Origin: Ursus arctos
Taxonomy: Eukaryota; Chordata; Mammalia; Carnivora; Ursidae
Direction: 5' to 3'
DNA: 64,000 nt
Assembly (NCBI RefSeq): GCF_023065955.2
Contig: NW_026623008.1
Span: 22,936,001 to 23,000,000, forward strand
The notes beneath the pieces are model-generated. The model made no database searches. It had not been told where the DNA came from and saw nothing but the letters and a program-made list of their open reading frames with translations. This document shows positions 49,232-61,652 of the stretch, in pieces. Made by a program: the position numbers and the translations under genes. Within the stretch, counting starts at the first letter, position 1, and every line of letters begins with the position of its first letter.

Positions 49232-50010
49232 GTGAGGCGTGGCCCACACCCCCCAGCTCCCGAAATAGGAAGCCTCCGGCTGGCGCTCACCCGCCCGGAG
49301 CTGGCAGCCCATCCCCCGACCCGCAGAGGGGGAGGGGGCAGCCAGTGGCGCCCGGCACGCCTGCGTCAGCGAGGGGGCCCGGCCTCCGAGTCCCTGCCCC
49401 GCGCTGGCAGGACCTGCTCCCTTCTCTGGCCTCAAGGCGCTCTTCGCCATCTGAGAAGGAAGCAACTGGGGGCACAGTGCCCGCGAGGCGGGGCGCACGC
49501 CACCGACATCTTCGTCCCCCAGCGTACCCGAGCTTGGGGTTAGAGCAGAGATGAGAGACTAGAGGAGAAAGGAAACGCCCTTGGGCTAATGCCCGCGCCG
49601 GGAGAGCTCTGGCTGACTCTTCGTGGCTCAGGCATCTTGGTACTCATTTTGCAGGTGAGGAGTCCAAGGCTCAGCGGGGCACTTAAAAGGTCGCCGGAAA
49701 TAAGGCGAGGGTTCATTGGAGCCCAGATTGCAAGCTGGTCTAGGTGGCCCTGGAAGCCGCGCTCTCCCGCCACTCCCCACTCGCTGGTGGCGGGAAGAGT
49801 CACCAGGGGCACCGTGGGCGGCTAAGCTGCCCCTGTGCCCTCCCTCTGCCTGCTTGGGGCGAGAGCGTGACCCATCCCGCCGCCGAGCCCTTGCCGCCCC
49901 GCACGTGCTCGCCCCTCCGTGTGGAATGTCTCCTGCGCCCGCCTCTCCGCCCCGCAGTGCCCCTCCCCGTCCACCTTGCCAACGCTTAGGGCTCCTTTGA
50001 CCTCTACGCG

Positions 50011-51840
50011 GGGCTCTGAGCATTTCATCAGGTCATTTCCCTCCTCCCCTCCTTCAGAAATCCTGGCCCTCCAGCCTGCGATTACAGGCCCCAGGGCAGC
50101 TCTCCACCTGCCGCCCTTCTCTGACCTCTGCACGCCGGCAAGCTGCTTGCACTTCCACAGACCGTCACTCACCTGCCTGAAAGAGCTCCCGTGCGGTTCC
50201 CACTTTACAAAGCGCTTTTAATAGTAAGGTCACCTGGTATTGATATTTACTTCATGCCGAGGGCTTTAAGTGCATTTTCGCATTGAACTTTCACAACAAA
50301 GTTCGCGAAGTAGGTTTTATCATTACTCCTGTTTTACCGATGAGCAAACTGAAGCTTGGAGGAGCCCATTCATTTCTTAATCCAGCAGTTGTTAAAGCGG
50401 CTACTTTTTGGCCAGGCCTTGGGCTAGGTTAGGGAGAGACAACCATGAGGGACAACATACTCACATCGATCACTTTTGGGTAGACAGACACAAAACTGGT
50501 GTGATTCTGAGGGGAGACTTCCCAGAGAAAGTGAGGGGTAAGCGAACGCCTAACAGATAGGAGGCTCTGCATAAGGGTGTGGTGCCCCACGGAACCTCAG
50601 CCAGCAGACGACCACGGTTGGGGGTAGCGGTGAATCTAGGAGTCACGGGCACACCAGCCCTGGGGTCCGGTCAGCTCATTACCTGCCGACCCGCCTTTCT
50701 GGGCCTCTGTTTCTCCGTGTGGAAGTGGAAAACAGCTGTCCCTACCTCTGACTTTCTGGGAAGAAGCCAGGGAGGAAGAGCCCTCTCTTGCCCCAGGTCC
50801 TGGTTCTTTGGGACAGGTCCACTTGCCAGAAGACAGGGACCTATTTCTGCCAAAGCTGCAGGGACAGGCCTTAGGGCTGGGCATGGAGCCCTGCTGACCT
50901 CATTGCCGGAGCAGGTGCAGGGGAGGGGAGGGGGGAGAGTGGGATGGTTTCTAAGTCAAGGTCACAAACTTTAGACACTGAACCTCCTCTCTCAAGGACT
51001 GAGTAGCTGGAGACCCAGGGGCCAGAGCTGTCTCCCTCCATGGTCCTCACGACGCCGCCGGGGAGAGCTGGGGCTGGGGCAGGTAGCTGTGGGCAGGTAT
51101 CTGTGTGCCAGTTCTGATTCCCTGCGGTACTCGCTGTGTGGCCGTGGGCGATTCACTTAAGCCATTGTAAAAATGGAGGTAATGACAGTATTTACCCCTT
51201 GGAGGTGTTTGGGGTTCAAGTGCTGAGTATGGAAGACCTCATGCTCGCCACCGCTGCTGTTACCGTTCCTATTATCCATGGACAGTGCAGGAGTCTCAAA
51301 CCTGCTCTCAGCCCTGCCCCTCACCTGCTGGGCCCCCCACAGCAGATTGCTTGGCTTCTCTAAACCTCAATTTTCTTACTTCAAGACAAGATTACATAGA
51401 ACCCGCTGCCACGGTGAGGAAGGGGCTGCAGAAATCTTCGGGATGGGTCAAGGGGGACACTGCCAGCAAGTCCTTTTGACCCCTCTCTCGGGCCCTGCCT
51501 TGGCTGAGCAGCATGGAGACAAAGCCGAGACCCACTAGCCTTGCTGCCTTACCCGGCCCCCCGCCCCCCATGCCCAGACCAGGGTCACCGAAGTTGACTC
51601 CTAAGCCACACCCTATCTGCTTTGCCCTGGGCTTTCATTATTCTCCCTCCCAAGTGTGCACAGCTTCTCATCCCTCTCACTACCTGCATCCTCCTTGCCC
51701 TGTTCTACTCACCACCTTTGGGGAATGAGGGGCAAGGGTAGGGAACTCGAGCCCTTCCCTTTCCCTGCCTTTGGCAGATCCAGCTGTGAGTACAACATCT
51801 GGCAGGCAGCAGGACCAGTCCCTGCCAAGAGCAGCATCTC
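50011..51840. other. Intergenic DNA upstream of FABP3, part 1
   Basis: GC-rich. An antisense MIR-like relic at 50255-50365 (TTTCGCATTGAACTTTCACA, GTTTTACCGATGAGCAAACT), a run of four G-tracts at 50920-50943 and a MIR-like relic near 51110-51260. No gene recognised. Confidence 0.75.
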
Positions 51841-51859
51841 CCCAGCCCTAGCCCTGCGG

Positions 51860-51944
51860 TGATGTCACTGTTCTGTGTTTCCACGGCAACCACAGGCTGG
51901 GAAGATGGAGAAGAGGAGAGCTGAGTAACCATGAGCGAGCCAAT
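51860..51944. promoter_or_regulatory. Promoter-like cluster: CRE-like, RFX X-box, CCAAT
   Basis: TGATGTCA (51860-51867), GTTTCCACGGCAAC (51877-51890, fits the RFX X-box GTNRCC..RGYAAC form) and CCAAT in GAGCGAGCCAATGAG (51940-51944), followed by GC boxes. No gene is known to me to start here; a role as promoter or enhancer is inference. Confidence 0.45.
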
Positions 51945-51973
51945 GAGAGGGGCCAGCCGCACCGGGTGATCCA

Positions 51974-52022
51974 TGGGGCCATGGGGCGGGGCGGGGGGGA
52001 GCTCGGGGAGCTCGGGGAGCTC
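51974..52022 (+). repeat. G-tract cluster and three tandem GGGGAGCTC units
   Basis: GGGG-CCAT-GGGG-C-GGGG-C-GGGGGGG (51974-51999) meets the four-G-tract pattern of a G-quadruplex. It runs directly into three copies of GGGGAGCTC (51996-52022). Confidence 0.8.
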
Positions 52023-52429
52023 TTCTCTGGACCCTCCCTGCCATCTGGACGCCTCCAATAGGAGCTACACTGCTGGCATGGGGAGAACTGTGGAAGGTAG
52101 AGGCCAAAGAGGCTGAGCTGGAGCCTCCACTGACCCAGGGACATAGAGACAACCCCCCCCTTGCCCCTTCAGGGCCTAAGTCTGTGGATGCTGACTGCCC
52201 CCATGCCACTCCACCCCCAGTACCTGCAACTGGGAATTTTTTCTTTGGATGGTAATGGTGGTGCAGCTCTCTGCCGTGGAATCAAGTTCTTAACCCTTCT
52301 CTCTGCACCCTCCACACCCTCCCCGGCTTCATGATGGGTTCAGAAGCAGCATCTTTGGAAAGAAGCCTGGTTCTACATCCCAAACCAAGTGAGTCTCACT
52401 CCAGAGCTCCTAAAGCTTGAGAGGAGATA

Positions 52430-52520
52430 GATTCACTCACTGATTGACTCATTCATCTATTCATTCAGTATTCCATATACTCACTCATTCATTCATTCAA
52501 TAATCTGTATACTCACTAGC
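52430..52520 (-). repeat. (ATTC)n-type minisatellite tract
   Basis: Imperfect ATTC/ACTC units with two embedded motifs, AGTATTCCATATACTCACTC and CAATAATCTGTATACTCAC. It is the inverted counterpart of 53575-53725. Confidence 0.85.
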
Positions 52521-52877
52521 CACTTACTAGCTAGAGACTAGGAGCCAGTGCCTTCCCCTTCCTCTCCTTTCCTCCCAAATGGAGGACGGTCACCTACTCT
52601 CAGGGTTGACATGAGGATTAAAAGAGCTAACATATGGAAGCCTAACACACATGAATACTCACTGAAGGGTGATTCCTTTCTCCCTCTGGGTCTTCCCAGG
52701 GCAGTTGTCCCACAGATACACATGAATGAGCTAAGGCTCTTTGAGACATTGAACCAATAGCAAAGGATCCAAGTCTGTCTCCTCACTTAGGTCATTGAGT
52801 GTCTTCAGAGACCCAGAGAAATTTCCACATCTCTCCCTTTCTCTCTCTTTAAATAATCCATCCATTTTACCAATCTT

Positions 52878-53077
52878 TTTTTTTTTAAGATTTTTATTTT
52901 TATTTATTAGACAGAGATAGAGACAGCCAGCGAGAGAGGGAACACAAGCAGGGGGAGTGGGGGAGGAAGAAGCAGGCTCCTAGTGGAGGAGCCTGACGTG
53001 GGGCTCGATCCCATAACGCCGGGATCACGCCCTGAGCCCAAGGCAGACGCTTAACCGCTGTGCCACCCAGGCGCCCC
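52878..53077 (-). mobile_element. CAN SINE, antisense, recent
   Basis: T-run start, CCACCCAGGCGCCCC end. A perfect 17-bp duplication TCCATTTTACCAATCTT is at 52861-52877 and 53078-53094. Confidence 0.96.
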
Positions 53078-53574
53078 TCCATTTTACCAATCTTAACTGA
53101 GCACCTCCTGTGCCCAGACACTGTGCTGGGCTCAGTGGGGATCCAGGGGGGAGCCACAGCCCCTGCCCTCCCTGAGCTCACTGTGTAGGGGGATTGCAGC
53201 CACTGTGGCAGGAATGTGGTGTTCTTTCTGCCACTAGGAAATCACTTCCTCGTTCCCCAAGAGTTCTAGCTACTCCGAGGCTGAGGGAACAAATGATGGT
53301 TTTAAAAGATAGGGATTTACTCAACACCAGTTTGCTTCTGAGAAGCTGCTGCCTGTGGCACATGCTCCCTGGAAGGAGAACAATGGCCCTCTCTGCACAG
53401 GGAGGAGAGGGGCCAGCTTAGAGTGGTGGGGCAGGCACCTTTGCTTTCCCAGAAACCAGCTGTCCTCCCTGCTGGCAGAGTAAAGGTCAAAGTGTTCCAC
53501 CTTGCTCCATCTGTTTCATTAGTCAAATTTATTACTGAAATCCTGTTCCAGGAATAGTGGCTGTCAGATAGTAG

Positions 53575-53725
53575 GCATAAATGAATAAATATTGAATGAA
53601 CGAATGAATGAATGAATAAATGAACGAGCGAATGAATGAACTAGTATATGGAATATTGGATGAACGAATGAGTATATGGATTATTGAATGAATGAATGAA
53701 TGAGTGAATGAGTGAGTGAATCTAT
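53575..53725 (+). repeat. (TGAA)n-type minisatellite tract
   Basis: TGAATGAATGAATGAATAAA-like runs with embedded AGTATATGGAATATTGGATG and AGTATATGGATTATTGAATG. These are reverse complements of the embedded motifs at 52430-52520. Confidence 0.9.
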
Positions 53726-53739
53726 CTCCTCTCTAGCTT

Positions 53740-53930
53740 TAGGGGCTCTGGAGTGAGACTCACTTGGCTTGCAATCCTACACCTTACAGACCAGCTGTGT
53801 GACCTTGGGCAAGTCACTGTTTCTCTGGGTCCATATTTCTTTATCTGAAAAAAAGCACATCACAGTTCCCACCCAGCCAGCCTCCCAAGGACTCTGAGAA
53901 GATAAGGTAGGATAAGCTTGGGAATGCAGT
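53740..53930 (+). repeat. MIR relic
   Basis: GCTCTGGAGTGAGACTCACT, AGCTGTGTGACCTTGGGCAA, GTCACTGTTTCTCTGGGTCC and TTCTTTATCTGAAAAAAAGC. Confidence 0.8.
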
Positions 53931-53934
53931 ACAA

Positions 53935-54560
53935 AGGTTAATTGTTTCTCTTCTACCCTCCACAGCCCCAGGGCTCTGGCCCCGCCCCGCCTGCCTCTGT
54001 AAGCCCTCCTCCCTGCAGCCACTCTGCCCTTTTGTATCTCAAGCGGGGGTCCTGTTTGCCTCTTGTGTTCGCCTAGAGTACTCTTCCTCCGTAGCCACTA
54101 CTCCTTTAGTTACTCCTGCTGACTCTTCAGCTTCAGAAGCCCCATCCTCCCTATTAGAGCACTGGCCCTGCTTTCATGCGGTCCCCTCGGCTCCGAGTCT
54201 GCCTTTCCTATTACACCGGAAGCCCTGCGATGGCTGGGACCCAGTTGGTGTGGCTGGCTGCCATGTCCACAGAGCCTAGTACAGAGCCTGGAATGGATCT
54301 GGGGAGTGGACAGACAGTCTCTCTAGAGCAAAGAAAACCACTTGTCCTCTTCAGTGTTCTCTGAAAATTTTGCCCCTGGCCCTGGTTTCCTAGGACTCTT
54401 TTCTCCTGCCGAAGTATCCTGTCTTGTATCCTCCTTTTCACACCGTCCCTGAGGGTCACGAGACTGGCTCATTTTCAGTTGGTGGTGGGGCTCCAAGTGC
54501 TCCCACGTGAGAACTGCCCTTCTGGGCACATAGGTGTAGCCAGAATCGCAACTGTAGCTC
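53935..54560. other. Intergenic stretch with an old antisense relic
   Basis: 54060-54360 resembles an old interspersed repeat read antisense (CTAGAGTACTCTTCCTCCGT, GCTTCAGAAGCCCCATCCTC), related in wording to 36690-36950. Nothing else recognised. Confidence 0.45.
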
Positions 54561-54565
54561 TCTTT

Positions 54566-54712
54566 GTTTATTTTTAAATTATTAGTAGGAGGAGGGGGAG
54601 GAAGAGGAGGAGTACTATTTTAAGTAAGTTCTACCCCTAGCGTGGGGCTTGAACTCACGACCCCAAGATCAAGAGTTGCATGCTCTACCGACTGAGCCAG
54701 CCAGGTGCCCCT
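54566..54712 (-). mobile_element. Short CAN SINE, antisense
   Basis: CTAGCGTGGGGCTTGAACTC ... GAGCCAGCCAGGTGCCCC. Flanks TGTAGCTCTCTTT (54553) and CAGTAACTCTCTTT (54714) are an aged target duplication. Its tail carries a purine-rich (GGA)n expansion. Confidence 0.88.
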
Positions 54713-54729
54713 ACAGTAACTCTCTTTAG

Positions 54730-56685
54730 GGACAGCTCCAGCCCAGGAAGTAATCAAACCAGATCCCAGACTTGGGGCTGCCCCTGGCTCCTTCCCCACT
54801 GCTCCTCTCTCAAATGAAAAATTGCCTCTGCGGAAGTACAGCTAATATTAGATTAAATGCAGTATAATTAGAAGGGGAAAACTAATGCTCACGAAACAGC
54901 ACCTCACTCCACCCTGAGGTCTGGGGCGTGTTCAGGCGCCATGTGACCTGGCACCCAACAGATGGTTGGTTCAATGGTCACTCCCCAGAGCATCCTTCAT
55001 TCAGGAACAGCTTGCTCAAGGTTCTGGAAAGAGTCAGGCAGCTCCAGGAGACCTGATGAGCCTAGCTGGTGTGGACAGGTGACCACTGTGTGTCCTTAGG
55101 TGAGGAGAGCTGGGTGGCAAGCCCTGGCAGGGGGCCTGGCAGAGAATGGATCTTGGACTCGGGAGTCTGGGGCCAGGTGTGCTCCAGAAAGCAGGTACAC
55201 AGACAAGGCTGTTAGGCTGGCTTTGGCTTTTTTTTTTTTCTTGGACCTGGGATCTTGGGTTTGGCTGGAGCCGTGGGGGGGGGGGGGCAGCATCTGTGGG
55301 CTCTGTGGTAAACAAAGACACCAGATAGGAAAAGGAAGGCGCTGTTAACGGGAAGAACTGGGTGGACTTGGGGAGGACCAGGACTGGAGCCTATGGTGAG
55401 AGCGTTGCCCTCCTAGAGGTGGGAGGTGAGAAAACCAAGAGATTAGAAGGCTGGGACCAGAGTCAGGGGGGTTTGATGTCAGATGAGCAATGGGGTGGTT
55501 CAGTGCCGGGGTAAGGAGAGCCCAGGGGAGCATCAGGAACCAAAGACGGGCTTACGCACGGTCACTCTGTCCACTTGACGAGTCACTGGATGAGCTGTCA
55601 GGAGCCAGGAGGAGGAGGTGGAAAGACCACTGACAGGGCATTTGGGACACGTGATACCAGCTGTGTGAACTTGACCAGTCAGTCTCTCCATGCCTCTTTC
55701 CTTTTCTGCATGATGGAGGTAGTAATGCCTACCTTTCAGGGTTGGAGGAAGGAGCCCATGAGATCGTGGGGGTAGGAGCCTTCACACTGACCTGGACACC
55801 ACTGCAGTGTGGTGCAGACAATGATTGCTGTCTTATGACGTGCTGGACACTGGGTTCAGCAGCTTCCAGCCTTTAACACTTCTAATTCTGACCGTAACCC
55901 ACTAATGCAGGCACTTTTGTTCCCATTCCCCATTTAGAGATGAGAGCCAGGATTTGGACCCAGGACCCTGAGCCCAGATCTTGTAGAGCCTACCACTATT
56001 CCACACTGCCCTTCCCCGTGGTAATCTTTGCTCTGTGACCTTGGGCCAGTCTCTTCCTTTCAGTGACCCCTGTTTCATGGCAGGAGGTTGGGCAGATGAG
56101 CCCTTTAGTCCTTCAAGCTTTGGCACTTGGTTCAGGAAGGGAACTTCCAAGTGGGGAAGAGGGTGAGGTGGGGCAAGAACCAGGAGAGGACAGACTCTCC
56201 CAGCATCCCTGCTCCAATCTTGTCGCTTCCTCAGTGGGTAGGCTGGCAGGCTCCCCTTTGCCCTACAAGCTGTGGGGCCAAGGAAGCAGGTGATGCTCAG
56301 CCCTAGCCTGAAATACTCACTGGTCACTGAGGGTGACTGAGGTGCAAGTGCCAGGACTGTCCACTTACAGGCAGGGCCCATCTGCCTTGGCTAGCAGACC
56401 CCAGAGGTCAGTAGGGCTTCCTGAGTCATAGCCCTTGGTCTCCACCCACCCCCCCATCTCCCCCAAGGTCAGTTTATCTGGGGATCAAGCCTGGTCTGGA
56501 CCCAGGGATGTGGCTATTTCTAAATGCCCTCCCTGTCTCCTTGGCCTGGGCCTCCAGCCAGCTCAGGACATGTACACACAGATATTCTCTGTCTTCCTCT
56601 TTCTCTCATTGAACTTGACTGCCACGGGCTTGGTGCCTGGACCTGTGCTAGGTACTGAAAACCAGCAGATGGCCTAAACTTGGTT
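54730..56685. other. Intergenic stretch, part 2
   Basis: Unassigned, with a G-run of about 12 at 55275-55287, MIR-like relics near 55640-55800 (sense) and 55825-56010 (antisense), and no gene. A 159-codon open frame at 55902-56381 (minus) overlaps a MIR relic and shows no domain. Confidence 0.6.
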
Positions 56686-56739
56686 CCCACCCTTACAGAG
56701 AGAGGGGAGAGGTGAATGTGTCTAGAGGTGATGACAATA

Positions 56740-57130
56740 CAGAAAGGCTATCATTGTCCCCCCTGCAGACTTCACATGGACTGCAGACCAGAGGACGGAG
56801 CCGCCCACTCTGCTACGACAGTCAGGAAAGACTTCATGTGGGAGGTACCCTTTGGACTGACTCTTGAAGGTTACATAGGAGTCTGCCAGGTGTGGGGTGA
56901 GAAATTGGGAAGGCAGAGGAAGAAGAGATAGTTAAGGAAGGATGTGATTTTCCTGGTGAGTGATCTGGGCTGAGGGCAGAGGATAAAAGTGGCAAGTGAT
57001 AAGGTGGGAAGATAGTTTCGGGCCAGACAGGAAAAGGCCTTGCCCACCATCAAGGAGGCTGGCCTTTCTTCCAAAGGCCATGGGGAGTCATTGAGGGCTT
57101 GGGCAGGGGAGCATGAAGATCTGACTTGGA
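56740..57130 (+). repeat. Ancient LINE (L2-like) relic
   Basis: ACTGACTCTTGAAGGTTACA, GGGCCAGACAGGAAAAGGCC and ATGGGGAGTCATTGAGGGCT; same family as 35090-36640. Confidence 0.5.
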
Positions 57131-60100
57131 TTATGCTAAGAGTTCTCTGGTTGTCGTGTGGGGGCCGGACTGGGCACTGGTCAGCTAGGAGTCTGTGGCA
57201 GCTGTCCCAGGCTCTCACCTATGCCAGCAGCCAGCAGGCAAGGGAAAGGAGGGTGGACCCACCTCTCCTAATTAAAGACATGACCTGGAAGCTCACACAT
57301 CTCTCTCAGCCAGAAATTAGGCCCAGGGCCACATGTAGCTGCAAGCGAGACGGAGAAACATGGTCATTATTCTGGCTTGCCTACAAGTCTGGAAAACGGA
57401 GAGGATGGCCATCAGGGGATGGGAGGTCCCTGACACAGTGGTTGAAAGTCTCTCTCTGAAATCAGGTTTCCTGAGCTAAAGTCCCACCTTACCACTTACC
57501 AGCTTCGTGGGCAGATTACATACCCTCTCTGTGCCCCCGTCACCTGGTCGAGGTACAGTGAGCTAACGTGCCAAGTCTTAGAGTAGAGCCTGGTACATAG
57601 TGAGGTCTGGAGCTGTCTTCAATTTCTGAAAGAAGGGGATGCTCTGGGGACAGGTTCTGCCCGAGTGCCCCGGGAGAGCCAAAGTGCCCATGTATGGGTG
57701 GGGCAGCTGGGACTATCCACCCTCCATCCCTGACATCAATGGTTTAGCTGAGGCAGATATGCTGGGAGCAGGGCCTGGGGGCCCCGGGAACAGAAAGTTT
57801 GGTTTTGGAGGGAATTCACCAACAGGTGGCCCAAGAAGAGCTACCCCTTGGACTCAGGAGTTTCAGAGGCAGCCCAGCCCCGAGCTCCTCGTAGGACAAC
57901 AGGTCCCCCAGAACCAGGAGGAGGTGGTTAGATTTGAGTCAAGGGTGCTTGAAGCAGGGCTCAGACTCATAGCTGTTCTGTGACCCTGGGGCCTCCAGCC
58001 ACCATCACCCCACTCTGGACCAGGGTCTCCCCACCCCAAAGGGGGAGATCACTTATCCCTGCTTCCGGCCACATGGCTGTGGAGATTAGACTTTAGTCCT
58101 GGCTCTGAAATTGGGCTGCACGTGCAGGGCTAAATGCCCAGGAGGGTTGGGTCATGGAAGGTGACCACGTGACCCCTCCCAGGAAGGGGGAGCATTGTAG
58201 CTCCGTCCTGCTAAGCCATTTACCTGTCCTACCTTCTCCCTCATTTGGCCCGTGTTCATCTTTCCAGGCTACTGCTGCTGTAAGACAGGTGGGGCCAGAG
58301 AGCTAATGTGGGAGGGGGAGGAGAAGAGCCCAGAAGGTTGGGGGGTAGATAGAGCAACTTCAGGGGAAAGGCAGCGTGATAAGACTGAGGGAAGGTGAGG
58401 AGCTTAAAGTGAGGGGTGAGGTGTCTAGAGTTCCCTTTGAAGCGAACGCCCCATAGTGAGGCCCAGAGGGGGAGATTCCTGAGGGCAGTGCGCCTTAGGC
58501 ATTTCTCTGTCCCCCTCATAGGGCAGCACCTAGGTACCCCCAGAAAACCCCAGACTGAGCCCCCAGTTCCAGGCCTACATGAAGCAACCCCCCACCCCTG
58601 GCCCTGCTTAGGGGAAGATCTGAAAGGCAGCCTTGTGGGGAAGGAGATGCAGCTGGGCCCCAGGCAAGCCTCCCTCATCTCACTGCCTTGCTCTGGGACC
58701 TGGGACAAATCCCTTGGCCTCTGAAGCAGTCTCCACATCTGAGTAATGGGGGGTGGGTGGCAAGGGGCGGGCAGGCAAGTGAGCTACTTTTACACCAGAA
58801 AGTCCTGTGGTCAAGCAAACGTTTAGAGAAAGTCTAAGAGATAAAAGAAATGAGAGGGAGCTGTTCACGGGTGGCTGCTGAGAGGGGGCCTAGCCCCTGC
58901 TTGTGTGGACCTGGGGGCCAATAGGGCCAGTGTGAAGAGTGCCCAGCGGATCTCTGGGCCTCGGTGGGCCTGGCTGCCCCACCTGTGCCTGCTCTTGCTG
59001 CAGGGGTGGGGTGGGGATGGGTGTCCCACAGCTGTGGCAAACAGCAGGCAGAGCCCCACCCCAGGTTGCCCTTCTATCCCTGGGAGCCGGCATCACCCAC
59101 GAACACACCTTGGGTCCCTGGGCTAGAGGGAGGGGCCGCAGAGAGAGCCCTCCCGTGCCAGGCCTCTGGAGGCTCAGCAGGCTTTGAAGAGCCGACTCGA
59201 GGAGAACTGAGGGGGAACCATGAGACTTGGGTCAGGAAGCCCCTGATCTGGAGCCACGTGATCTGGAGCAGCCACTGTACCTACCCGGGTCTCAGTTTCC
59301 CCAATGGAACAATGAAGGATGAGCTCAATGATGTGGATGTCCTCAGGCCCATTCTCATTTGTGGCCGGAGGGAAGATGGGGGTAGGTGGAGACGGGGCTG
59401 CAGGTGCTGAGCTTCCCCAGAGAGACCCAGAAGCTTGTGGCTCAGAGGCCGTGATGGTGGGCACAGCATCAGAGGTGTGTGGGGGGGGGGCAGGGATGGG
59501 GGCAGGGTTGGCAGGAGCTTGGGCTCTGCTGCTAAGTTGGTGTGTGTTGTCCCTTCTCAGGGCTACACTATCTCCATCAGTCTAAGGGGACCAGATGCTC
59601 CCACATCCAGGAGTCGGTGACTGTGTCTGGAGTCAGAGACTGGGGCAGGGGTCTGGACCCCCGGCGAGGGTCCCCTTGTGCGGAGCCAGGAGTGGCCGTC
59701 TAGCCAGAGCTGATACTGAGGGTCAGGTAGGATGCAAGTGCGGAGGGGAACTTAGGGGTTACAACTTCTTTGGTGTACAGATGGGGAAACTGAGGCCCAA
59801 GAATGGCAACCTGTTGTCCAAAGTCCCAGAATGGGTTGGAGGCAGAGCCAGGACCAGAAGCAGGACTCGTGACTACCCGTGTCAGCTTCTCCTTACAGGA
59901 AGCCCTGGTCAGGAGGTGCGGGGAAATAGCCACGTCGGGGCAGTGGGGAGACTGACACCTCCCTGACCCTGGGGGTGGGGGCACGCAGAGATGTCACAGT
60001 GACACCTGGTGGAGATTGTGGTGCACAGCGTGAATGCAGCCAGGTGGGTTCCGCTTCCTCTCCTCTCCCTGCTCTCTCCCCAGGACTGGTGATTTCGTTA

Positions 60101-60466
60101 CTCTTCCCATCTTCCCACAGGGGCAGAGCTAGGGCGCGGTGGGGTTAGGATTTTGCAGAGACAGTGGGGTCCTGGTGTGGGGGTGTGAGGTTAGGCTGGG
60201 GGTGCAGGGGGAACTGAGGCCAGAGGCTTTCCCGTGTCTTGGTTGGTGGGGTAGGTTATTCCCACAGAGACTAGCATTCTGGTCCCCCGTCCAGAGGAAG
60301 ACACATCCCAGACATGCAAGCACACACATCCACATAAAACCCCGTGTGACCTCACACACACCCGGACACGTACACACATATCCCCTACCCTTGACCGGTT
60401 AGGTAATTGGTGGGCCCACCGCAAAGTGAAAATATGGGCCCCTTGTTAAAAAGAAAAAAACCTGTT
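57131..60466. other. Intergenic stretch, part 3
   Basis: GC-rich, with MIR-like relics near 57430-57610, 59215-59330 and 59750-59900, a CA-rich stretch at 60310-60385 and no recognised gene. The 160-codon minus frame at 58256-58738 has no domain. Confidence 0.6.
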
Positions 60467-60483
60467 AAGAATTTCCAAGACAG

Positions 60484-60686
60484 GGGCGCCTGGGTGGCAC
60501 AGCGGTTAAGCGTCTGCCTTCGGCTCAGGGCGTGATCCCGGCGTTCTGGGATCGGGCCCCACATCAGGCTCCTTCGCTAGGAGCCTGCTTCTTCCTCTCC
60601 CACTCCCCCTGCTTGTGTTCCCTCTCTCGCTGGCTGTCTCTCTCTGTCACATAAATAAATAAAATCTTTAAAAAAAAAAAAAAAAA
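60484..60686 (+). mobile_element. CAN SINE, recent
   Basis: Head GGGGCGCCTGGGTGGCACAG and an A-run of about 20. A perfect 17-bp duplication AAGAATTTCCAAGACAG is at 60467-60483 and 60687-60703. Confidence 0.97.
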
Positions 60687-60703
60687 AAGAATTTCCAAGA
60701 CAG

Positions 60704-61650
60704 TGATAGCCAAGCATTAAACCGAGAGCAGAGCCCTTCGAGCAGAAGGCACTATCAGGCTGCACATCCCTGAAGTGGGTCCCATATCCAGTACATTCAA
60801 ATCACTCCCTGGGGGACCCATAGTCCCACAGACATCCGGCCAGAGACACACTCACCCACAGACAAACATTCACACCCCAGACACGCCACTGCCCCAACCC
60901 CTGTGCCGCCGGAGCCTCTCCCTGAGCCAGGGCCTCTCCCACGGGCCAGACCCGCCACCTGCAGGGCCCTTATCAGGGCTGCGGCTCTCTCCTGCCCTCT
61001 ACCCCACACAGCTCCTCCCCCTACACACACCAGCCTGCCTGCTGCCTTGGGAGTGGATGACAGAGAGGGCAGTGCCAGCCCGTCTAGCCGCTCTGTATGC
61101 CGGTCTGCAGGGGTGCAGCTGAGAGTGGAATGCTAATAATACCCAAATAATAATAATAATACTTAAGATATGAACATTTACCACATGCTAGGCACTACTC
61201 TAACACTATAAATACAAACTCATTCATTCGTCACAACCATATGTGGTAGGGGCAGTGACTTATCTCCATTGACAAATGAGGAAACTGAGGCACAGAAAAG
61301 TTGTCACTTGTCTGACGTCTCACAGCTGGTAAGGAAGCCGGGATTTGAACCCAGGCCAACGGCTCCAGAGAGTCTGCTCTGTCGGTTGTTGCTGTGGGTC
61401 TGTACCAGGAGTGTGGACCCGGTGGTCCAGGGGCCCACCCCTGGGAGCTCAGGGCCTCTTTCGAAATGAAGGCAAAATGTGAGTTTGATGCAGCAACACG
61501 TTGACCGGGATCCATGGGCAGCCCTGGGAGCCGCAGGATGGTCACCAGACTGCGGAAACAGAGAGGAGTGTCTTGTATGACATCTCAGGATTTAGAAGAT
61601 GTCTGAGGGCGAGACATACACCTGTGTCACCTCTTTACAGACGAAAGTGT
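60704..61650. other. Intergenic stretch, part 4
   Basis: CA/CCA-rich at 60785-60900, a short (TAA)n run at 61143-61162 and an antisense MIR-like relic at 61140-61370 (ACATGCTAGGCACTACTCTA, CAAATGAGGAAACTGAGGCA, GGATTTGAACCCAGGCCAAC). No gene recognised. Confidence 0.65.
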
Positions 61651-61652
61651 CA

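Noticed and set aside
55902..56381. 159-codon minus-strand open frame
   Set aside because: Overlaps an antisense MIR-like relic and shows no domain.
58256..58738. 160-codon minus-strand open frame
   Set aside because: GC-rich intergenic DNA, no splice or promoter context, proline/leucine/serine-rich chance composition.
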